Shown in pieces: positions 18,041 to 27,603 of a stretch of 64,000 nt of DNA; position 1 is the stretch's first letter, and each line of letters starts with the position of its first letter. Made by a program: the position numbers and the translations under genes. A model generated the notes under the pieces. It saw only the letters and a program-made list of their open reading frames with translations, did not search any database and was not told where the DNA came from. Source of the stretch: Mantamonas sphyraenae (taxonomy: Eukaryota; CRuMs; Mantamonadidae); the NCBI GenBank assembly GCA_026936335.1, contig JAPMXV010000060.1:124001-188000 (forward strand). Reading direction: 5' to 3'.

Positions 18041-20747
18041 TCAGCTGTACTGCCTGTTCTGCTCCGTCATGCTGATCAAGCTGCCGGGCAGGCGAATCAG
18101 ACGCAGTTCGCGCGAGTTGCGCATGGAAAACGCAGCCAGGAAGATCATGCCCACGAGAAGGAGGATAAACAGCACCCAGAGCCAGGTGGTCTCCACTGGG
18201 TCTGGGTGGTACAGGCCGTAGTTGACCAGCGAGTGGCCAGCACGTCCATTCAGTGGAAACATGGCCGCTGGGTTCAGTGCCACGTTGAAGAGCACATCAA
18301 AGCGTGGCGAACCCACCCCTGTGGCCGGGTCCCATCCCGGCGCCGCCGCAAATCCGTGCTCGCAACACTCGCCCGTCTTGTTCTGTGCCCGTCCGCAACG
18401 GTTGTCGCCGTACACAACGTCGTTGAACGCCTCCGGGTGCTTCATGGCCACTCCATAGATCCAAGGGTTCAGGAAGCCCAGTGGCTTCTGGTTGGTGTTC
18501 ATGCGTGCGTCGTTGATCAGCGTCACAATCGCCGCCATCACAGGCGCACTTGCACTCGTCCCGTCCACGCTGTAGAACCGTTTCGTTGTCGTGTCTGCAA
18601 TCCCTTTCAGAAAGTGCTTCAACTTCATCAACACAGGGTACTGGTGTCCCACCACACTCACGTCCGGGTACCCACGGCCCTTGCTGTTGTAAAACGACGC
18701 CGGCGGCAACCCGTTGCCCTGGCTCTCCAGGTACGCCTTCACCAGATGCCTCTGGTACGCAGGCGCAGGATACACGTCGCTAAACCCTCCTCCCGATGTG
18801 ATGTGCGACCCGGTGATGGTGGATGACACCACCTCGCCCAGCGGACAGCTGATGGACACCCCGCCTGCACTCCTCTCTGCACACATGCGATTGATACGTG
18901 TGGAAAACTGTGTCGCACCCACACTCGTCACATACGGCGACGCAGACGGGTACGCGGGACCCGCGCGAACACACGCTGCACGCCCTTGCCTGTGGATTTG
19001 CTGCCGCGATCCCACCGCACCGTCGTCACCCGACGAAAACAGGATGCTCACACCACGCAGACCCGCTTTCTTGAACTCTTCGTCCAGGCGCACACGGTAA
19101 GCTTCGCTGATGGTGTTTTCGTCGTCTGCAAACGACACACTGTGCACCAGCGGCGGATTTGCGTGCCCGGCCAGCTTCAACATCCACTCGTGGAACGTCT
19201 CCTGGCCATCGTTGTCCCGTCCGGGCTGCGACCAAAACTCGTGTCGTGCCCCGCGTGCCAATTGCACGTATTGGATGTCCAGTGACGCCTCGCCGCCCGC
19301 CTTGGTTGCGTCGTTCGGTCCTTCCACGCGCACGTCGCTTGCTGCCTCCCCGTTCAGCGCCTGAAACTCCGTCAGATCCGCAGGGTCGTAGAACTGGTCC
19401 AGAAACTCGGCCACGGCCACACTCGACCGTTCGTTCGTGCATCGCTGGCCCTGCGGGATCCGATAGAACTGACGCAGGTTTGTCAGCGACGCCCACGGGC
19501 TTGCCACACCGGCGTGCAGACTCCACACAAACTTGGAGTAGGTTTTGTCCGCAAACATTTGACGCACTTTAACACGATGCAAGCGGAAGTTGTGCACACG
19601 CACCCGAATGGGCGCGTAGCAAATCGTATTCCGTGTGCCGTTCTGCACACACTTCATCTGTGCCACCGTGAAACTGAGCTTAAATGGTTCAAACCTATCC
19701 AGGTACGACGAATTGCTCCACGGCTCCACAATCACTTCCGCGCCAACCATGTGCGGCTGGTTGCCAGGACGATCCGCACACAACCGGTCCAGCGGCGCAC
19801 CCGTGTTGTTTCCATCCTTGCAACGCACCTCAAACACGGCCGCCAGCTCCATGTCGCCTCCCTGTGGAGCCAACACGAGCGGTTCCGGACCGCGCAAGCT
19901 GCCTTCCATGACCGCTGCTGTGGCATCGTCTTCGGCTTCCGCCATTGCCTGCAGTCCCTCCTCCGCTTGATGATGCTTGGGTGCGGTCACTTTGGGCAGT
20001 CCGTGCATGCCCAGTACCACGTGCACATGTTCCGCAATCTCTGCTGGCACACTGTAGTGCTCCATGGCACGATGGACCACACGCCCCTCTGCAAACGGGT
20101 GTGCAAACGCACCCATGCGAGTCTGCAGTGCAGACTCCACACTGCTCACACGCAATGCCCCGTGCACAAACTCCCGGTTGGGTGTCACACTCATCTCGTG
20201 GTCTGCCACCCCGTGCGAACGAAGCCACGCCTGCACTTGCGACACGCTCCTTTCCGACGGCCCATACAGCTTCCCAACCTCCTCATGGCTCAGGTACTGC
20301 CCATACTTTTCGTGCTCTGGATCAGACACCTCCCAGAACAGTTTCTGCAAGTGTGCGCCCCCGCCGTTCAAGCACGTGTCAGCTGCAACGCTTGGGCCCT
20401 TGCCGCTCGCTGATTTCCCCTCCCACTTCTCCCAACTTTTCGCCGTCTTGTGCCCTTCCCTGGCCCCCAACCGCCATTTTAACCGGCTCATCACACGCAC
20501 TCACCTCCATATGCGCCCTGTTGCGGTGTTTCAGCGCAAACACGACATTCACTGTCTGGTGCGGGTGCGGTTTCTGCCCCAGCTGCTTCCAGCCAGCGCC
20601 CGCCCCTACGCCAGGCACCGCGTCCCACTCCAGGTTCACTCTGCCATCCGGCACACTGCCTGCACACACAGCCACGCCCACCACCATTGCCATCACCATG
20701 GCAACCACTGCCAAATGGCATTCGGACCTCGTGGCTCTCGACAACAT
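18041..20747 (-). CDS. Sedolisin (peptidase S53), TPP1-like, with C-terminal membrane anchor
   Basis: Exons (in gene order) 20747-20505 and 20344-18041; 848 residues. Exon 1 encodes a signal peptide (MLSRATRSECHLAVVAMVMA onward, cleavage near residue 30) and the start of the pro-kumamolisin domain (WKQLGQKPHPHQTVNVVFAL). Exon 2 continues with KLFWEVSDPEHEKYGQYLS. Catalytic residues are all present: Glu433 and Asp437 in GGEASLDIQY, the oxyanion Asp521 in FSSGDDGAVG, and Ser678 in VDGTSASAPV. The Ca-site region DPATGVGSPRFDVLF follows. Family members are acid proteases; TPP1 removes tripeptides in lysosomes. Here a membrane helix (WLWVLFILLLVGMIFLAAF) and a short tail ending NRQYS close the protein, so it is probably a type I membrane protein of the endolysosome or cell surface. 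The 160-bp intron has a CTGAC motif whose A is 34-35 bases before the acceptor. Confidence 0.9.
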
Positions 20748-20792
20748 CGGGCTCGCCAGCTTCTTGTTGCCGCTGGCGCTGCGCACAGAGAG

Positions 20793-20793
<1 letters not shown>

Positions 20794-20840
<47 letters not shown>
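20794..20840. repeat. (CA)n microsatellite upstream of the sedolisin start
   Basis: A pure CA run of about 23 units. It lies in the 176-bp gap between the sedolisin ATG and the stop of the Vps39-alsin fusion gene, so it sits in the sedolisin promoter or 5' UTR, where it reads (TG)n on the coding strand. Confidence 0.9.
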
Positions 20841-20844
<4 letters not shown>

Positions 20845-20923
20845 GCGACGAAACATCCATCCCTCTCTCCACATCCCTTCCCCTTCTTGCAAGCAAACAG
20901 GTTCATTATTGGCCTTTGCCCAC

Positions 20924-23900
20924 TCATGGTCGCAGTGGCAAGTGGAACAACTCAAACACGCGCTCGCCGCCTGCATGACTGCTGGACGAACTCGATCGCA
21001 TGTCCTCCAGGGACACAACCTCCTCCGAGCTGTTGCCGGCTTCGTCTGTGTACTGCACCGTGCCGTTCACCAGCACACCTGCGTTGTACTTGGCCAGCAT
21101 CCGGTTGCCCGACTCCACAAACAGCAGCTCTGCATCGCCGTGCAGCAGACCGTGGCTCCACGATCCTGTCACCGTCACTGTCTTGTTCTTGTACTTGCCA
21201 TTGCCATGCGGCTGCAGTGTGGCCTGCAGCTCGCCCTCGTACGTGCTTCCGTCTGCAAACTCCACGTGCATCATCCCTGTCGGCCTGCCACGTGCCCACT
21301 CTCCCGCCGTCACGTTGCCGTCCACATCCACATGCTCGCCTTCGCCCTGGAACAAGTCGTAGGCAAATGCTCCTGTGTACGTGCTTCCGTTGGCGTCTGT
21401 CCACTTGCCATGGCCGTGTTTTGCCGACCCCACAAACTCGCCCTTGTACCTGCCCAGCGCTCCCTCCAACACTCCTTGGCCCGTCATACTGTCGCTGCGC
21501 CAATCTCCCTGGTACACATCGCCGTTGGCCCAATGGTACGTGCCGTTGGTGTCTTCCCGCTGCCCGAAGCGCCACCTTCCTTTGTACACCTCCCTGTTGG
21601 CGTATCGCATCTTGCCCTTGCCATGCCTTGCATCCTGGCTCCATTCTCCAACGTAGTTTTCCACCTTTTTCGCGTGGAACCAGCGTCCGTAGCCCTGCCG
21701 CATCCCGTGTGCAAACTCTCCCTCATACTCAAACCCACTCGGGTACTTGATATGTCCACGGCCGTGGAAAAGGTCGTCCTTCCACTCCCCAATGTAGTGC
21801 GTGCCATCTGCCATCCGCACCTCTCCCTTGCCACTGCGCCGCCACGTGTTCTTGTCAAATTCGCCCCTGTACCTGTGGCCCGCACGGCTGACAATCTCCA
21901 CCGCCGCGCTTGCCAGCGCGTTGTTCTTCCAAATGCCACGCATCTCATCGCCGTTGCTAAACACATACTTGCCGGGGCCCTCGCGCAGGCCGTCCGCAAA
22001 CGTGCCCACAAACGATGCCCCGCTCGTGTAGTGGAACACTCCTTTGCCTTCGGGCTTGGCCAGTGTCCACTCGCCCTCGTAGCGTCCGTTGTTGAAGCGA
22101 TACTCCATCCATCGCTTCTCCCAGTCCTCTTTGCCCTCGTCGTTGTTCACCTGGCCCACCAGCGCCGTGATGTTTGCGTTCAGCATGCGCAGCCACTCGT
22201 CACGATCCTGCACACTCTTGCCAAAGATCTTGTACTTGGACACCGGGTCGAGCACGTAGAACGCCGTCCTTCCGTCCGGGTTCGGATCCTCGTACACCCA
22301 CGTCGTCTCCAACCAAAACACGTGCACCAACACCGTCGGGTTCTTTTGTGCCACCACAAGGATGTCGCTGAACAGCGCAATCTCCAACTGCTCAAAGAAG
22401 TTGTCAAAGAATGCCGACGCGCTGCCCTCGTGCGTAAACTTGCGCTCTGGATCGTAAATCGACGCCAGCTGCGGCAGTTTCTTCTGCCATTCACGGAACT
22501 TGTCCTGCGTCTTCTTCTCGCTGTTGACCAGCATCAACCGCGCGTGGAAGTTGCTCACAAACTTCTGTGACCGTTGCAGCGGCTCGTGGTCCAAACTCTT
22601 GGCCGGCGTCAGGTCCGTCAGCTGCGGCACAATCGTCTGTGCGTAGATGGCCACCCGTTCAGCAGGCATCTTCATCAGCCACTTGATCGGCGGACAGCCC
22701 TTTTCCTTTTCCTGCGACACCAGAAAGGCGGCAAACGCCGGGTTGTTGCGTTTCGCTTCACGCAGCGCCTCCCACACCAGTTCAAAGTGCCGCGCATAGT
22801 CCATGTACACCAGAAACTTGTCTGCACGCGACGTCCACAGGTCACCCACCATCGTTTTCGTCTTGCGGTCTTGCACGCGTGCACGCATTTCCTCCAGCAG
22901 ATCCCTGTGCAGCAAGATCATGCGTTCCACCTTGAGGGACGCCATGCCAAGCGTCTTCTCCGACACATACTGCCGTGTGGTCGAATTTTGCAGATACGCA
23001 TTGTTCAGCGTGCCCAAAAGCTCAACGTATTCCTGCTCCGCCTCCACGAGCCCGGCAATGTACCTGTCGCGCTGACGGGCCTCCTTGAGTTTGGCACGCA
23101 TGCGACGCATGCACATGAACACGCGCATTGCGTCCTTGACCACCTTGTACGCGTCCTCGTGTACATCTCGAGACAGGGCCACGCTGTGGTGCAGACCCAC
23201 CGCAACCTGCAGCGGGCTCAGCGGACGACGCAGTTTGCGGTAGCGCACCACACGCGGGTAGCGCTGCATGGGCACCGTGAGACGGTCCAAAGCCATCGAC
23301 GCTTGCGTGAAGCGGCTGCGCTTGATTTCCACCCCGGCCTCAAAGGCAAAGCCCGTGGCACGCGAGTCGCCAAACATGAGCAGGCGTCCGTGCTCGTCGA
23401 CCACCCCCGAAGCACTGCCGCCTGCAAAGAGTCCCCCATTGCTGGGCATCCGTGCGCCACTTTCGTCCTCCGTTGTCGTCGACGTGTCCATGGCACGCAT
23501 TGGCAACGCCACAGGCTCGTCGCTGTACTGACACACCATCAGCTGCTCGCTGTCCAGGTAAGCATCAGGCAGCAGCTGTTGTGCATACGAGCCTGTGAGC
23601 TTGACACCACCACCTTCCTCTTGTTGCTGAGTGTCTCCTGCGTCATCGCCGGCTGCACCCTCTTCCTCCTCCGCCTCCTCCTTCTCGTCCTTTTCCGTGT
23701 CGGCGGTGCGTGCACGATCCAACTCCAGCTCCTGGCGGATCTGCTCCGTAAACACCACCATGTCCGTGGCGTCGACGTCGCGCATGAGCTGATACTCCTC
23801 CTCGTCGATGGCTTCCAGCGCGCCAAGTTGTGCGTGCGAGCCGTCGCCCAGTGCATACACCTGCTGCAGCGCATCCTTGGCCAGCGTGTGTGACGCCCCG

Positions 23901-26394
23901 CACGCCACATTCAGCACGGCCTCGGGCAATGGCAGGTGCACAGGGGTCGCCACGCGAGGCTCCATGGCCGCGTCCAGTCCCACCTGTCCTGCCGTGTTGT
24001 TGCCCCACAGAAAGAGCCGTCCCTGGCTGTCCACCGCCGCCGAATGGTATTGCCCCGCGGCGATGCTCGTCACCACCGCGTCTTCAGGAAGCACCACCTG
24101 CACCGCTTGTGCCTCTGCATGTGCGTCTGCGTCACCCCCGGTGCCCAGCTGGCCACATGTGTTGGCAAAGCATGCGTACACCTTGCCATCGTGCGACAGG
24201 GCAAGGACGTGTTGCGACCCGGCCGCCACCTGGGTCACACGTATCCCCTGCAGCTGTTTCATCATTGTGGGTTCCACCACTGTGCGTCCTGCATACGATC
24301 CACTCGCTGCCAGCGTGCCAAACACAAACACCTGGCCCGACTCTGTCAGCGCAACACTCACAGACGCACACGCAGCCACTTGGCACACACGATAGCCAGT
24401 AAGCGACTCCACCAGCTTGGGGATGTGTGCCGATTGTTTGTCCGCTGCAGACTTTTTCGACGCGTCGTTTGCTGTGTGCGGCAATCCCAGCTGGTGGGCG
24501 CTGTTGTCGCCCCATGCATACACAAAGCCACGGCCCGTGCAAAGCACAGAGTGGTAGTCACCGCACGCAATGCTGGCCACGGTTTTGCCCGACAGCACTT
24601 CCACCAGTTGTGGGTGACGCTTGTCAGGAATCCAACCCGAGCCAAGCTGGCCGCGTGAATTGTCTCCCCACGCATACACGCTATGGAACACCTGCAGGCG
24701 GTCGTCACGGTGGATTGCGTCCACCATCTGCTGACGCACTACAGGCAGCGACGCAGGCACGCGTCCGGTGAACTGTTCCGGTTGGTAGAGCTTGGAGGAG
24801 GCCACGAAACGGCGCAGGCGCTCGGCGAGGTCTGCTGCAAGGGCGCCCTTTCCCAAAGCCTCTGCCTTTTGGTACACGTCCAAGTAGGCAGCCACGAGGG
24901 CATTGTGCACATACACGTCCTGGTGCTCTTGTGAAATGGCCAGATCCTCGAGGTAGGGGACAACGTGCGCAGGCGCAAACAGCTGCAGATGGGTCACTAC
25001 TGCCGACGGGTCCAGGAAACGATCGGCGCTCTTGCTGGGCAGGAAAATGCCAATTGCCTTGGCTGGGTCCAGCTGCAGCACCCATGGCGAGTACTCAAGC
25101 ACCAGGTCCAGGTCGTTGTTGGTTTTGAGAAACTCGATGGTGCGTGTGACACAGTAGGACGCAGTCTTGGAGTCCAGATCCACGCCACGCATTGTTTCCA
25201 GAGCATCACGGTGCTTGCCCAGATGCATCTGCAGCGCAGCAAGGCCGTCTGTGCGGCCGTGTGACACAAGCAGCTCGGTGGCACGCGCCAACGTGCACTG
25301 CTGGCCGCCAACCAGGAATGCCTCGAGAGCATCCATGGCCAGGTTGGTTTCCAGGTACAGGCGCAGCAGCAGCTCGTCCACCTGAAAGTCTTGCACGGGC
25401 ACTGTGTACGACTCGAGCGCGTCGACCACAAACGGGGTCTTGCGCGACGAACTGGACACAGGATGCTCGCGGTCGTTGATAAAGTGAGGAACGAGCGCGA
25501 GGAGAGCCATCTTGAGGTCGACGCCTTCCACGGGCTTCATGCGGGGCTTGAATGTCGAGGGCGGCTCAATGAACCCAGCAAAGTTGACCACAATGTCCAC
25601 AAAGTGGGTGCCTGTGTTTGCCATCTGGCTGAACGCACGTCCAAAGTTGCCGTCTGCAAAGAGGGCAAAGCCATACTCCTGGCGCACCTGGTTGGTGATG
25701 CGGCGCTTCTCCTCGCGGGGCAGGGTCATCTCGCGCAACAGTTCCAAAGCCTCGTCAAACTTCTTGCCCTTGAGAAAGAGGTCCAGTTGGTCAAGCTTGT
25801 TGAGGGGCATGAGCTTGGAAACGGAGCTACCCTCGGGGCTGAGCAGGTAGATGTTGGAGCCAAGCGGGCACCACTCGCGGCAGGCGACGTCTGTGATGAC
25901 GTCGACGACACTGCCCGAGGTTGTGGCTACTTCGACGTCGCCGTTGTCAAACTGGGCAACCACGTACGGGTGTGCAAACGACACACGCTTGGGCTGCTTC
26001 TTGCAACGCCAGTTGAGGTAGAACACCTCCTGCAGCTGCGCCAATTCGACACACACCAGCGTGCTGCCGTAAAAGAGCATCATTTGGTTATCGTTGCGAT
26101 TGGGATGACAGAACGCAGGCAGGTGCATGTCTCGTTGGTTCGACGGCGACGGGTTGGCAAACAGCTCCTGCACGTCGCCGCGTTCCAGATCAAGGATGGA
26201 AAACTCCAGCTCGCCGTCGCCTGTGAAGCACAGTGTGTTGGAGGAAGCAAAGTTCATGTGACGCGGGGGCGACGACATGGTCAGGTCGAACTGTTCTTCC
26301 ATCTTACTGCCGTCCCACTTGTACAAGCCGAGCTTGGTCTTGACAAGGACACACAAGTTGACTGCAGAGTCGGCACAGAGAGGGTGTCAGCGAG

Positions 26395-26438
<44 letters not shown>

Positions 26439-27549
26439 GTGTGTGTATATGGAATTCGCAAGTGTGTGCGTGTGTGTGCACTGCACGTACCCAAGCCTCT
26501 GCTGGTCCAGGTGACAAAGGTGGAGCAGTTCTTGGTCTTTTTCAACTTGTCGCTCTTGAATGAGTCTGCCTTGGTGGTGGTGCGCCAATCCGACGGCAGG
26601 GACAAGTAGCGGATAAAGGTGTCTGTGCGTGTGATGATGATGTTCTCGCTGGGGATGACCTGCAGCTGCAAGATATGCTTCTTGCCCTGGAGGAGCAGAT
26701 GGTCGTTCGGCTTGCTTGGGTCGCGCACAAAGAACAGGCCATCTTCAGTACCCAGAGCCAGACCAGCGTGGTCGGCGTCGATCTCTGCAAGGATGGAAAG
26801 GTGAAACGAGGCCAGTCGGGGTGCGTGTAAGAGAATTCGTGGGCGTCGAGACGGGAAGCCAAGGCTGCGGTGGGGATGCTCACGTACCAAAGGGGCATAG
26901 ACACAGGATGTCTCGGCCAAAGTCCTCAATGATCATCTCCTCACTAAACAGATCCGACGAGCGCTGCGGAGGTGTGGGAACATGCGACGTCAGCCGAGGA
27001 GGAGGAGGCCGGATACAGGGGCACGTGCGAGAGAGAGGGAAAAGGAAGGGAATGTACCTTGGCGCCCGAAGCGAGGGAGGAAGAGCGCGAGGATAGGCCG
27101 GATGAGGATGAAGATGATGATGAGGATGAAGAAGAGGAGATAGTGTTGATGGCACGCGGGTTTGCAACGGAGATGGAGCGCTGGGGAGGGGGTGAACCAG
27201 GTTCCCCCGACTCGTTGTTCTTGATCCTGTTGCGAGAGCTGGCTTTGCGAAGACTGCGGTTGGAGGAGGAGTTGTGGCGTGAAAATGATGCGGGCGGAGC
27301 TGGGTTAGCATTTGGCTTTGAGTGTGGGTTGTGTACACAGCTGCAGAGGCTGAAAAGAGGCAAGTTAGGATTCTTGATGCGACAACCACTCACCTTGTGC
27401 TCTTGCCGCCGGAGCGGGACTTGCGCAAGCCACTGTGGGAATGGTGACACCAATGACGGGGGAGATCGGAGATGAGGGAGGGCGGTGAGCGGGGAGTTCA
27501 AACCAAAGGGGCATGGTGGCATTGTCTGGCACGAGTTGACCTACCTCAT
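20924..27549 (-). CDS. Vps39-type CNH/solenoid fused to alsin-type RCC1-DH-PH-MORN protein
   Basis: Six exons in gene order: 27549-27545 (only ATGAG), 27432-27394, 27349-27058, 26963-26888, 26784-26491 and 26361-20924. All phases agree and give 2,047 residues. Parts: Ser-rich leader (1-112); CNH domain (about 130-400, LALGTEDGLFFV); Vps39-like helical repeats (about 400-760, with VDELLLRLYLETN, EYSPWVLQLDP, VVPYLEDLA); RCC1 repeats (about 790-1300, VYAWGDNSRGQLG, LFLWGNNTAGQVG); a DH-like domain (about 1303-1540, YIAGLVEAEQEYVELL); a PH domain (to about 1641); then about 14 MORN repeats (YEGEWTLAKPEGKG onward). Vps39 is a HOPS tether subunit; alsin is a Rab5/Rac GEF with the order RCC1-DH-PH-MORN-VPS9. 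Here the Vps39 C-terminal zinc domain and the alsin VPS9 domain are both absent. I infer a role in endolysosomal tethering and GTPase control. Confidence 0.83.
26396..26431. repeat. (GT)n microsatellite in last intron of the Vps39-alsin fusion gene
   Basis: A pure GT run inside the 129-bp intron between exons 5 and 6 (26362-26490). It lies upstream (in gene sense) of a CTGAC branch-point-like motif and of the CTCTGCAG acceptor. Confidence 0.85.
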
Positions 27550-27603
27550 TGAAAGGTTCTGCTTGGCGCGGACGTCGCCAAAAGAAGCAAAGCAAGCGTC
27601 CCA
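27550..27603. promoter_or_regulatory. 54-bp divergent promoter region of the two largest genes
   Basis: Only 54 bp separate the start codons of the 2,047-residue fusion gene and the 8,167-residue coiled-coil gene. Both first coding exons are short, and introns follow on each side, so regulatory elements may reach into these introns. No core-promoter motif is recognised. Confidence 0.4.

Noticed and set aside
20687-22570. A 627-codon plus-strand frame
   Set aside because: It is antisense to the MORN and PH region of the fusion gene, whose repeats are clear. The plus-strand peptide has no recognisable domain and begins in a CA microsatellite.
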